Positions 51,165-58,905 of a stretch of DNA of 64,000 bases are shown here, piece by piece. How positions within the stretch are numbered: the first letter of the stretch is position 1; every line of letters starts with the position of its first letter. The notes beneath the pieces are model-generated. The model saw only the letters and a program-made list of their open reading frames with translations, searched no databases and was not told where the DNA came from. Source of the stretch: a virus; the IMG/VR virus record IMGVR_UViG_3300034200_001536, positions 39,215 to 103,214 of that record, one strand, 5' to 3'. The translations under genes were made by a program, and so were the position numbers.

Positions 51165-51443
51165 ATGGAATTCAGACCAAAGAATAAATATCTTTTGGTC
51201 GAACAGGTAGAAGATAAGAAGCCAGAGAGTCAAACCTCTGGCTTCATTTTACCTGACGACTATAAGAAAGTAGAAACACATAAGCTAGTTAGATTGCTGA
51301 GCGCACCAAGTGGTTCCTCTTATCACGATTGTCTAGGATGCCTTGTAGTTGTTCCTGCAAACATGGTCGAGGAAATCAAGGTGCATGGAAGAAATTATTA
51401 CGTAGTGCCCGAACAGGGCGTTTATGGCGTATTCTATAACTAG
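51165..51443 (+). CDS. GroES-like co-chaperonin
   Basis: This 92-residue protein starts RPKNKYLLVEQVE, followed by a mobile-loop-like segment (DKKPESQTSGFILPDD) and a C-terminal Cpn10-like barrel (CLVVVPANMVEEIKVHGRNY, VVPEQGVYGVF). This matches the layout of GroES (A-G-I-V-L-P loop, roof, barrel) and of T4 gp31, which replaces GroES for folding capsid protein. Sequence identity is low, so the call rests on pattern. Confidence 0.62.
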   Translation: MEFRPKNKYLLVEQVEDKKPESQTSGFILPDDYKKVETHKLVRLLSAPSGSSYHDCLGCLVVVPANMVEEIKVHGRNYYVVPEQGVYGVFYN

Positions 51444-51450
51444 GTGATTA

Positions 51451-52071
51451 ATGAACGATAATACAGTAATCCTCATGGGATATTATGGTAATGATTTAAC
51501 TCACGGTTTGTCTGCTTGGACTAGCACCAATCGAGAGCTTTCAGAAGAAAAGCGTAACCGTCTTCCAAAACTTTTAAATATGCTTGGTTCTGAAGGTCAC
51601 CACACACCCTTTGAAAAGAGCATGTTTCATTTTCTTGTAACTACAGATATTGCTACTCATATTCATATTCTAAAACATCGTGTTGGTGTTTCAGTAAATG
51701 CTGAAAGTGCAAGATATAAGGAATTGAAAGATGATAAGTTTTATGTTCCAAGTGATTGGGATTCAGAAGAACAAGGTAAATACATCGTGTTTATGGAAGA
51801 TGCCCTAAAACAATATCACGATACTCTTAACCGTTTGGTAGCAAAGGGTGTACCACGAAAGCGTGCAAAGGAAAGCGCAAGATTCTATTTACCATACGGC
51901 AATCAGATTACTTCTGATATTTCTTTTAATTTCAGAAGCTTCATGCATTTCCAAGGTTTAAGAAATAGTGAACATGCACAATTAGAGGTGCGTGAGTTAG
52001 CACAAAAGATGTTAGATTTAGTAAGAGCAACTGGTCAATTTGATGAAAGTCTGAAAGCATTTGGTTATTAA
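51451..52071 (+). CDS. thyX: FAD-dependent thymidylate synthase
   Basis: The 206-residue protein has the ThyX motif as KHRVGVSVNAESARY (75-89), with one extra residue relative to the usual RHR-x7-S. Also present are EGHHTPFEK (His50/His51) and FRSFMHFQGLRNSEHAQLEV (the substrate helix). It makes dTMP from dUMP with FADH2 and methylene-THF. It works downstream of the deaminase and ribonucleotide reductase. Confidence 0.9.
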   Translation: MNDNTVILMGYYGNDLTHGLSAWTSTNRELSEEKRNRLPKLLNMLGSEGHHTPFEKSMFHFLVTTDIATHIHILKHRVGVSVNAESARYKELKDDKFYVPSDWDSEEQGKYIVFMEDALKQYHDTLNRLVAKGVPRKRAKESARFYLPYGNQITSDISFNFRSFMHFQGLRNSEHAQLEVRELAQKMLDLVRATGQFDESLKAFGY

Positions 52072-52073
52072 TT

Positions 52074-52625
52074 ATGACTTGCATAATCGGATATCTAAAA
52101 GATAGCGTTGTACATATTGCTGCTGACAGCCAGATAACTTGTGGTACAAGAATAGATGCAAGCGACTATGAAAAAATTCTAATTAATGGCGACATAGTGG
52201 GAGCGTTTTCTGGTAATTTACATTGTGTAAATGCCCTAGAGTCAGAATTTAAAAAAATACAATCTGATAAAGTAACAAGTTTAAAAAATGATTTACATGA
52301 TAATTTTTTAAAACCTGTAAGAGACTTAATTAAACGAAGAGAAATACCAGATAGTTATATAAACTTTAGAGCTTTGATAGCTAAAAAAAACGAATTAATT
52401 GAAACCGATAATCATTATGCTATTTTAGATATTAATGAAAAATTTAGCATAGGTTCTGGTGCATATTATGCTCTAGGAAGTTTAGAAGCTTTGGACAGAG
52501 TGAGTACTCTATCTCTTGAACAAAAATTAAAAACGTCTATTTTAGTTGCTAATAATTATGACACGGGAACAAACGATAATATTAAATATTGCAACACAAA
52601 AGATTTAAAAATTATTAAACTATAG
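52074..52625 (+). CDS. Proteasome beta / HslV-like Ntn hydrolase
   Basis: In 183 residues, after removal of Met1, Thr2 would be the N-terminal nucleophile (TCIIGYL). Asp18 and Lys34 then fall exactly at mature positions 17 and 33, the catalytic Asp17 and Lys33 of proteasome beta and HslV. Also present are AADSQIT, VGAFSGN and IGSGAYYALGSL, matching HslV's GDGQAT, AGFAGG and IGSGG. No ATPase partner (HslU-like) is encoded nearby. It could be a self-compartmentalising protease or an Ntn amidase; substrates are unknown. Confidence 0.75.
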   Translation: MTCIIGYLKDSVVHIAADSQITCGTRIDASDYEKILINGDIVGAFSGNLHCVNALESEFKKIQSDKVTSLKNDLHDNFLKPVRDLIKRREIPDSYINFRALIAKKNELIETDNHYAILDINEKFSIGSGAYYALGSLEALDRVSTLSLEQKLKTSILVANNYDTGTNDNIKYCNTKDLKIIKL

Positions 52626-52635
52626 AAAGAGTAAT

Positions 52636-53352
52636 ATGATTAGTTATTTATTTGACATTGACGGAACATTAACACAGCCAAGACAAAAGATAACTCCAGA
52701 ATTTGAGGAATACTTTTTTAATTGGATGCAAGATAGAATGGTATTTCTTGTAACTGGCAGTGACCTAGTTAAAGTAAAAGAACAATTAAGCGAAAGAATA
52801 CTTCTTTCCTGCCAAGGAATCTTTTGTTCTATGGCTAATGAGCTTTATAAGGGAGATAAACAACTATACAAGAATGAGCTAAAGATATCCGATGAATTAA
52901 TCTTTTGGCTTAAGCAGCAATTAGAAAAATCACCTTATCCAGTTAAAAGAACTAACAATCTAGAATTTCGTAGTGGTATGTTAAACTTCTCTGTTGCTGG
53001 TAGAGATTCTACAGTAGAAGAACGTAATGCATATTATGAATGGGATAAGTTAAACGGCGAACGTCAAAGAATTGCGGATTATATTAACAGAACATATCCC
53101 GATATGGAAGCGTGTGTTGGCGGACAGATAAGTATTGATATTCAAAACAAAGGTAAGAATAAAAGCCAAGCCAGTGCATTTGTTCGTATGCACGTTTCTG
53201 AAACAGATATTATATTCTTTGGCGATAAAACAATGGTAGGTGGAAATGATAGAGCTATTGTAGAAGATATAATTAAAAATATGGACGGTTTTAGTGGTTT
53301 CTATCAAGTAGAAGGACCAGAAGATTTAAAAACGATATTAGAGGCAATTTAA
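52636..53352 (+). CDS. Phosphomannomutase, eukaryotic PMM (HAD) type
   Basis: The 238-residue protein follows human PMM1/PMM2 closely in motifs: FDIDGTLTQPRQKIT (nucleophile Asp7, acid Asp9), GSDLVKVKEQL, FRSGMLNFSVAGR, VGGQISIDI and FFGDKTMVGGNDRAI. This family converts mannose-6-phosphate to mannose-1-phosphate. Bacteria mostly use the unrelated alpha-D-phosphohexomutase (ManB), so the type is unusual for a phage. It heads a cluster ending in a nucleotidyltransferase-like gene, suggesting activated-sugar synthesis. Confidence 0.85.
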   Translation: MISYLFDIDGTLTQPRQKITPEFEEYFFNWMQDRMVFLVTGSDLVKVKEQLSERILLSCQGIFCSMANELYKGDKQLYKNELKISDELIFWLKQQLEKSPYPVKRTNNLEFRSGMLNFSVAGRDSTVEERNAYYEWDKLNGERQRIADYINRTYPDMEACVGGQISIDIQNKGKNKSQASAFVRMHVSETDIIFFGDKTMVGGNDRAIVEDIIKNMDGFSGFYQVEGPEDLKTILEAI

Positions 53353-53886
53353 ATGCATACTTCGTTACCGTATCATTTCTACGTATTTGTAGACAATAAT
53401 TATCTTGGTCCCGAAATGCCATCTGGTTTCACAGAGGGTATTTTACATGGTATATTTTGTAAATCTGGACAATTAATGCTTACGCACGTACAACTCCAAA
53501 CGGGTGCTCATTGGAGTGGTCTGCCTTTATCGGCTTTGTATCATAAAAAAATAAATGACAAACTAAATTATATACAACCATGGGGATGCATGGGAACTGA
53601 AATTACAACTAACTATTTTCCATATCTTGATGGCTTATCTGGTAAAGTCATTAAAGAAAATTGTCTATTTAGACATACTGGTATAATTGTAGACTGGAAT
53701 GACGGTTTTTCTAGATATCCACAAGAACATAAACCTTTGTCTTTATTAGCTTTAGAGCAAGGAAATTTTGCTTTATTGCCGAATAATTATTTTAAAATTT
53801 ATGATAAACATTTTACAGAACAATTAGATGAGGCAAACGTAAATTTAAAAAAATATAAGCGTGGTGAAATGATTTATTGGGAATAA
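53353..53886 (+). CDS. Unknown conserved-looking protein in sugar cluster
   Basis: This 177-residue protein starts at the base after the PMM stop. Distinctive segments are THVQLQTGAHWSGLPLSAL, CLFRHTGIIVDWNDGFSRYP and FALLPNNYFKIYDKHF. It is rich in His, Trp and Tyr, as in an enzyme or sugar-binding protein. I do not recognise the fold. Context suggests a shared pathway with PMM and the 54702 gene. Confidence 0.6.
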   Translation: MHTSLPYHFYVFVDNNYLGPEMPSGFTEGILHGIFCKSGQLMLTHVQLQTGAHWSGLPLSALYHKKINDKLNYIQPWGCMGTEITTNYFPYLDGLSGKVIKENCLFRHTGIIVDWNDGFSRYPQEHKPLSLLALEQGNFALLPNNYFKIYDKHFTEQLDEANVNLKKYKRGEMIYWE

Positions 53887-53887
53887 C

Positions 53888-54718
53888 ATGATTCAGCGCA
53901 TTCTTGATTTAGAATACGATAAGTTAGTTGTCGGTTCTGACTTGAGTGCGCTTTCTTATTGTTATGTTAATAAATGTCCAGCTGTTTACTTACGTAACTG
54001 TAGACCGTATCGATATAGCGAAAAAGAAAACTGGCAAGAAGAAATAGCGTTATGGAATGATTTAGCTTTTACACTTTCCATAACAAATTATCTTCCATTT
54101 AGTGATAAAATTATTTCTCTGCGATTAGAAAATAACAAACTCTTGAAAGCTGTTACAAAAAACGGTTTAGTTATTAATATAGCTTTTAATGAATTAATAA
54201 TTAGTGATGATTATAGTTTACAAGGTTTACCGCCAAGTAATTTTAAAACCAGTAATGACAACTGGGTTATAGATTGGTTCAATGTAAACATTGGATGTAT
54301 TCATCCACACGATTTTATCATTGATGAAAATGATAATTTTGTTAAAAAAGTATATTTTTATATTTCTAAAAGACAATATAAGAATGCTACTAAAAAAGAT
54401 TTAGCTGGAGTATCAAAGATAAGTGATGATAATTTAAAATTATTTGACTATTCAGAAACGATGGCTCGTTTTAAAATTTTAAAAATGATGAATAGTATTG
54501 GCATCAAAGGAAATTGGGATAAAACTAATCAAAGATATGTAAAGCCAAGAATTTATTCTACTCACCGTGATGTATACCAATTAGGAAAAAATGTATATGA
54601 AGATTTACCATCTAATATAAAAATGTTGTATGAGTCATATGATAAAATTCTTTCTGGTATCGAAGTAGAAAATGAATATTTTTCTTTTATAAAGAAGCGT
54701 TATGGAATCAATAGATAA
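53888..54718 (+). CDS. Unknown protein with Rossmann-like N-terminus
   Basis: This 276-residue protein starts one base after the previous stop. YDKLVVGSDLSALSYCYV (10-27) looks like a beta-alpha-beta dinucleotide-binding start with a degenerate glycine motif, as in FAD-linked mutases or oxidoreductases. The C-terminal half contains MARFKILKMMNSIGIKGNWD and KPRIYSTHRDVY. It overlaps the next gene by 17 bases. No specific family assigned. Confidence 0.55.
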   Translation: MIQRILDLEYDKLVVGSDLSALSYCYVNKCPAVYLRNCRPYRYSEKENWQEEIALWNDLAFTLSITNYLPFSDKIISLRLENNKLLKAVTKNGLVINIAFNELIISDDYSLQGLPPSNFKTSNDNWVIDWFNVNIGCIHPHDFIIDENDNFVKKVYFYISKRQYKNATKKDLAGVSKISDDNLKLFDYSETMARFKILKMMNSIGIKGNWDKTNQRYVKPRIYSTHRDVYQLGKNVYEDLPSNIKMLYESYDKILSGIEVENEYFSFIKKRYGINR

Positions 54719-55592
54719 AAGTTCTAGAATAGAACACTTAGCAGGAATTGTTCCTGTTGGCGGTCAGAAATTAGATTTTAAAATGCCATGGGAAGATTGT
54801 TTGATGCCTATAGCACAAAACTATTTAGCTGTAGAAAGAGCCGTTTACCAGTGTGTTTTAGCAGGATGCGAGACTATTTGGGTCGTTGGACATTTAGGCA
54901 CACAACCCCTACTCAGAAAAAGAGTCGGAGACACTATAATAGACCCAATTACATTAAATACTAAATATCAGGATAAAACTTTAAGAGAAGTTAGTGTTTA
55001 TTATGTGCCTATTCACCCAAAAGACAGAAGCAAAAGAGATTGTTTAGGATGGAGTGTTTTGTATGGTGCCGACAGCGCTTTTAGAATATCAAGATTTATT
55101 TCTAAATGGATAGCGCCAGAAAGATTTTTTTGTTCTTTCCCATATGGTATCGTTTCTGATGAGAGCTTACGAGAAAATAGACTTTTACTTTCTGGTAAAG
55201 AAAAAATTATATACTCTTATCAAAATAAAACAGTAAAAGATAATTTGCATTTACCTTTTACTTTTGAAGCAGAAGATTATTTCCGTTGTAGAGACATAGT
55301 TAAGCACAAGCAGGCAGAGGAGTGGGGAGAAGCTTCTTCTAGGTTTTATGATTTAAAAACTGTTTTTAAAGGTCTTGCCATAGAACAAGCATCGATGATA
55401 GAATTACCTTGGTTTCACGATATATCATCTTGGGAGGGATATAGAAATTATATTTCTTCTCCAGAGAGCCTATTTTATACAAAACCAACTAATCTGTTTA
55501 AAGGCAATAGAAGAAAACCTTTTGAAAGGAAAAATAATGAGCAAAACAACGGAGAAAATTTACAACCAAATGAGCGCACAATACAAGAATAA
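54702..55592 (+). CDS. Nucleotidyltransferase-like protein (GT-A-type fold), sugar cluster
   Basis: In 296 residues the N-terminus LAGIVPVGGQKLDF ... WEDCLMPIAQNYLAVERAVY, then CVLAGCETIWVVG, follows the sugar-1-phosphate nucleotidyltransferase pattern (glycine-rich start, P-L-x-P-[IV], helix, AG-x-x-x-I-x-VV). The catalytic Lys/Arg of the glycine motif is not obvious, so activity is uncertain. With phosphomannomutase three genes upstream, a nucleotide-mannose step is a reasonable inference. It has a disordered Asn/Glu/Lys-rich C-terminus. Confidence 0.55.
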   Translation: MESIDKSSRIEHLAGIVPVGGQKLDFKMPWEDCLMPIAQNYLAVERAVYQCVLAGCETIWVVGHLGTQPLLRKRVGDTIIDPITLNTKYQDKTLREVSVYYVPIHPKDRSKRDCLGWSVLYGADSAFRISRFISKWIAPERFFCSFPYGIVSDESLRENRLLLSGKEKIIYSYQNKTVKDNLHLPFTFEAEDYFRCRDIVKHKQAEEWGEASSRFYDLKTVFKGLAIEQASMIELPWFHDISSWEGYRNYISSPESLFYTKPTNLFKGNRRKPFERKNNEQNNGENLQPNERTIQE

Positions 55593-55782
55593 AATTAAAT
55601 TTCCAACATATTATAACGATTTAACAGTAGACCAACAACTATTCATTGATAATCTTTTAGACGACACGGCGGATGAAAAACTAGAAAAATTGCGTGTTGC
55701 TTATAAAGGAGTTATGGAACATATTAATGGATTTGTAGATAATCTAGAAAAAACAGAATCTATTCTTTTTCCTATAGATTAG
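55537..55782 (+). CDS. Small acidic helical protein
   Basis: The start is ATG 55537 (SD AAAGGA); an upstream TTG is less likely. It overlaps the end of 54702 by 56 bases. The product has 81 residues, with helical LTVDQQLFIDNLLDDTADEK and an acidic end. Function unknown. Confidence 0.55.
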   Translation: MSKTTEKIYNQMSAQYKNKIKFPTYYNDLTVDQQLFIDNLLDDTADEKLEKLRVAYKGVMEHINGFVDNLEKTESILFPID

Positions 55783-55816
55783 TTTATTTGATGCCTAGTT
55801 AATATGAGGGCATCTT

Positions 55817-56971
55817 ATGAGAAAGGCACTATTATTATTAATTTTATTATCTTGCGGTAGTCCAAAAATTCAAAAATACAACCTCTGTGGTCAAGTCTGC
55901 CATCCAGACGCTAAAAAAGCTGGTATTGGTGTTTGTACTTTAGGCTATTGGGAATGCGATAATCTACCAGAGCCAGAATGTATTGGATATGGTGCGGCAG
56001 GTAAAGAAATATGTGATGGTTTAGATAATGATTGTGATGGAGCAATAGACGACTCTTTAATTCAAACCTGTCAAACGCAATGTGGTGCTGGATTTGAACT
56101 ATGCGTTAATGGACAATTCATTAATTGCGATGCTCCAAAACCTCAAACCGAAATATGCGATGGAAAAGATAACGATTGTAATGGAAAGGTAGATGATTTC
56201 CAGTTCTTATCACAACCATGTTATACAGGGGACGCTGGAGATTTAATGTATGGCGAATGTCATCCCGGCTCTAGTAGGTGTATAGCAGGAAAAGTACAGT
56301 GCATAAATCAACAATTACCAAAATATGAAAATTGTGATGGTAAAGATAATGACTGTGATGGCGAAATAGATGAAGGTGTAACAAAACCAAATCGCTTAAT
56401 TGATATTGTATTTGTTATAGATGAAAGCGGTTCAATGGAAAACGTTATAAGAAATGTAGCTAATGTTTCTAAAACATGGGTAACAAAATACAATAATAGA
56501 GCAGATTTGAAGTTTGCTGTTGTTGCCGCCCCTTGGTCTAATCCTACATATGATGGGCAAACGTTACTAATACAAGATTTAACAAATGCTAGTATTGCTT
56601 CCGTTGCATTATCCAATCAATATGCTGGTAATTGTGCATATGAACCAACTTGGGATGCAATATATTTATTAAGCAATTCTCTAAATGAATTGGGCTTGAC
56701 GTGGAGAGCGAATTCAGTTAAAGTGATTATCATGTTTACGGATGAAGTAGGTCAGTCTTATGAATATAGTCCACCTTTAATATTACAGGAAGTTGTGGAC
56801 ATGGCAGTACAACAAAATAGACATGTTTATGTTTTCACTATTGCTAATGCTTATTATTCATATCAGCCAATAGCTGATGCAACAGACGGTGGAATGTATA
56901 ATTTATATTTATCACAAGCTGAGATGGAAAGCGTATTAGATTCTATTGTTTCGGAGGAAACGTGCAAATAA
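55817..56971 (+). CDS. Lipoprotein with MopE-type metal-binding repeats and a VWA domain
   Basis: In 384 residues, a short signal peptide ends in a lipobox-like LLSC (Cys13), so it is probably an anchored lipoprotein. Three repeats of C-D-G-x-D-N-D-C-[DN]-G-x-x-D-D/E begin at residues 66, 114 and 173; such repeats bind metal in MopE-like proteins. A VWA domain starts near 195 with MIDAS DESGSM (202-207) and MFTDEVGQ. It could display on the infected-cell surface, block superinfection or aid adhesion. A 6-bp hairpin (55790-55814) overlaps its SD. Confidence 0.75.
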   Translation: MRKALLLLILLSCGSPKIQKYNLCGQVCHPDAKKAGIGVCTLGYWECDNLPEPECIGYGAAGKEICDGLDNDCDGAIDDSLIQTCQTQCGAGFELCVNGQFINCDAPKPQTEICDGKDNDCNGKVDDFQFLSQPCYTGDAGDLMYGECHPGSSRCIAGKVQCINQQLPKYENCDGKDNDCDGEIDEGVTKPNRLIDIVFVIDESGSMENVIRNVANVSKTWVTKYNNRADLKFAVVAAPWSNPTYDGQTLLIQDLTNASIASVALSNQYAGNCAYEPTWDAIYLLSNSLNELGLTWRANSVKVIIMFTDEVGQSYEYSPPLILQEVVDMAVQQNRHVYVFTIANAYYSYQPIADATDGGMYNLYLSQAEMESVLDSIVSEETCK

Positions 56972-57195
56972 TCAAGAACGCAGCAAAATGTTTAGTTTGT
57001 AACGAAATTGTAGAAAGTAAGCATCGTCACGATTTTGTTATGTGTAGATGTGGGAATATCGCCGTAGACGGTGGAAAAGATTATTTAAAGCGTTCTGTTC
57101 GTGGCAAAGGAATTAAAGACATGTCAGTAATGGCACACGATAAAGATTGCTATTGGCACAAAGATTGGGTACAGTGTAGCTGCGGTGCTTTCTAA
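56962..57195 (+). CDS. Small Cys/His-rich protein (GTG start)
   Basis: A 77-residue protein beginning at GTG inside the end of the VWA gene. It has Cys pairs CLVC, CRC and a terminal CSCG with many His, forming probable zinc sites; HRHDFVMCRCGNIAVDGGKD is a segment widely seen in small phage and bacterial proteins without known role. Confidence 0.65.
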   Translation: MQIIKNAAKCLVCNEIVESKHRHDFVMCRCGNIAVDGGKDYLKRSVRGKGIKDMSVMAHDKDCYWHKDWVQCSCGAF

Positions 57196-57602
57196 TGCCA
57201 ATTAAAAAAGATGAAACGTATTTTCGTCAATACGTAAACAAATTATTTTCACTTCCAAGCCGTACCGACAAATATGCGATTGTAGATGTAAAAAAGGTTG
57301 GCAAGATATATTATTTTGTTTATATCGGATTTGAAAATCATAGCAGCGATGAACCAGCTATGGAAGAATGTAAAACATTATTAAAAACAGTTAATATTCT
57401 AGACCTCCCGTATGATTATAAGTGTGAAAGTTGCTTAGACGCATGTGCAATAGTTAAGAATAGCGAACAAAATAATTTGTCTTGTCCAAAATGTTTTCAT
57501 GCATCAAATTGTCAATCTTGTGATGAATGTGGAGTGGATGTTTATTGGGAACACGCAAAGAAAAAAGATGATATGAGAGTTTGCGAGGATTGTTTTGAAT
57601 AA
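57195..57602 (+). CDS. Hypothetical protein with C-terminal zinc ribbons
   Basis: A 135-residue protein whose ATG overlaps the previous stop (TAATG). The first ~80 residues are mixed alpha/beta; the last 55 hold CESC, CPKC, CQSCDEC and CEDC, i.e. at least two zinc sites. Function unknown. Confidence 0.6.
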   Translation: MPIKKDETYFRQYVNKLFSLPSRTDKYAIVDVKKVGKIYYFVYIGFENHSSDEPAMEECKTLLKTVNILDLPYDYKCESCLDACAIVKNSEQNNLSCPKCFHASNCQSCDECGVDVYWEHAKKKDDMRVCEDCFE

Positions 57603-57804
57603 TCTTACTATCAATAAAACAAACGTTAAATGTTGTGAAAAGGGAAACCAAGCTCTTCATTATCTCCATAAACGCAAAGAGTTTATGATAATGTATGAAG
57701 GTGAAGAATGGTGGATTATCGTTGACTTCTGCCCGTGGTGTGGTGTAAAGTTAGATACATGGCACGTTGATTACGACAGAACTGAAAGGTTTGAAAAGAT
57801 ATGA
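57595..57804 (+). CDS. Small zinc-ribbon-like protein (TTG start)
   Basis: A 69-residue protein starting at TTG within the previous gene's end (GAGG upstream). It contains CC near 13-14 and CPWCG near 47-51. Hydrophobic beta strands (WWIIVDFCPWCG) suggest a compact zinc fold. Confidence 0.55.
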   Translation: MNNLTINKTNVKCCEKGNQALHYLHKRKEFMIMYEGEEWWIIVDFCPWCGVKLDTWHVDYDRTERFEKI

Positions 57805-58001
57805 GCGGTAATCATAAATCAAAATCTTTAAATAATTTATTAGAATCATTAGAAAAAGCTGGTTGCATCTTAAACGAAACTAAGAACGGGATTAAGATAT
57901 ATGCACCCGATGGTATAAATACATATATTTGTCATAGAACCGAAAAGGCTTTTCACCCTGTTCGTAGGTGGGCTAACCGATTTGTGTTTAAGAATCTGTA
58001 A
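57801..58001 (+). CDS. Small protein, HicA-like in pattern
   Basis: A 66-residue protein with an ATGA overlap with the previous gene. Helix NNLLESLEKAGCILNETKNG and following strands recall the small dsRBD-like HicA fold, but the HicA catalytic His-Gly context is missing and no HicB follows. Not treated as a toxin. Confidence 0.5.
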   Translation: MSGNHKSKSLNNLLESLEKAGCILNETKNGIKIYAPDGINTYICHRTEKAFHPVRRWANRFVFKNL

Positions 58002-58016
58002 AGAAAGAAACTTAAT

Positions 58017-58271
58017 ATGCCTAAGAAATCTAAACTGCAAAAGGTAATTGAAGCAGCGGCAGAAACTCCAGAAGTTCGTACTTTTAAACCTTATACTTGG
58101 ATTAAGTGTAATCGTCCTAGTATGTGGAGTGATAAATTAAAGAAAGACGCTCGTTATCTTTTTATGGGTTGGATTACGAACAATCCTGAATTTGGCGATA
58201 ATGCTGTTTTAATGGATGACCGTGGAGTATTTACTTGCTCAATAAAAGAAGAAGATTTTGAGGTTTACTAA
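58017..58271 (+). CDS. Small hypothetical protein
   Basis: An 84-residue protein with a basic N-terminus (MPKKSKLQKV) and a beta-rich end (GVFTCSIKEEDFEVY). The ending resembles those of the neighbours at 58668 and 58906 (acidic E-x-F-x-V), hinting at related small domains. Confidence 0.5.
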   Translation: MPKKSKLQKVIEAAAETPEVRTFKPYTWIKCNRPSMWSDKLKKDARYLFMGWITNNPEFGDNAVLMDDRGVFTCSIKEEDFEVY

Positions 58272-58275
58272 TAAA

Positions 58276-58671
58276 ATGACTGAACATGAAATGCGATTAA
58301 AGATTCAGGAATATGATTGTACTTATGGTGATAATCCATTTTTAATTCATTGTCCTCTTAATAAGCCGTGCATGAAGCACAAGTATGAAAATCTTCACCA
58401 GAAACTTCTTGAAGAAACCCAGACAAAGGGTGTAGAATGTGATAAGTGTGGTTGGGCAATGAAGTTTCCTGACGAACCTTGTCGTTGTGAATTGGAAGAA
58501 AAAGTAAAGTTATTGAGAAGTGCTTTGGATATCTTATTTGACGAAGCTACCAATAGCAGCAATATATATACACACGATGGTTGGAATGTACGTAATCCTT
58601 ATCTTGAATTACCGAAAAAGGTAGAAGAACAGGTACGTGAAGCTTTAAGAGTAACAGAGGATATCCAATGA
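58276..58671 (+). CDS. Hypothetical protein with CxxC motifs
   Basis: A 131-residue protein starting at ATG 58276. Cys pairs include CDKCGW and CRC in the middle, followed by a helical segment (LEEKVKLLRSALDILFDEAT). It overlaps the next gene by 4 bases. Confidence 0.55.
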   Translation: MTEHEMRLKIQEYDCTYGDNPFLIHCPLNKPCMKHKYENLHQKLLEETQTKGVECDKCGWAMKFPDEPCRCELEEKVKLLRSALDILFDEATNSSNIYTHDGWNVRNPYLELPKKVEEQVREALRVTEDIQ

Positions 58672-58904
58672 AAATCAGATTAAATAGAGCGCCTTATATT
58701 TGTCCAGTATTAAATGACCATTTAGGCGGTGGTGCAGGACATTATCAATTTGGTACTTCATGGTTAAATGTTCTTGTTGACTTCCAAAAAGAAAAGGAAG
58801 ATGATATGTTTTGGACAGGTAAAATCATCACACGTTATGAAAATACGGATGGTTGGTTACAGGTAGAATTATATAAAGAGTGCTTTGACGTTGTGGAGGA
58901 ATAA
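58668..58904 (+). CDS. Small hypothetical protein
   Basis: A 78-residue protein with an ATGA overlap. It is beta-rich with aromatic residues (GHYQFGTSWLNVLVDFQKE) and ends ECFDVVEE, similar to the end of the next gene (EFEVLEE). Confidence 0.5.
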   Translation: MKIRLNRAPYICPVLNDHLGGGAGHYQFGTSWLNVLVDFQKEKEDDMFWTGKIITRYENTDGWLQVELYKECFDVVEE

Positions 58905-58905
58905 G

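Noticed and set aside
57801-58001. HicA-type toxin gene
   Set aside because: Only a vague fold-like pattern; catalytic His context and a HicB partner are absent.
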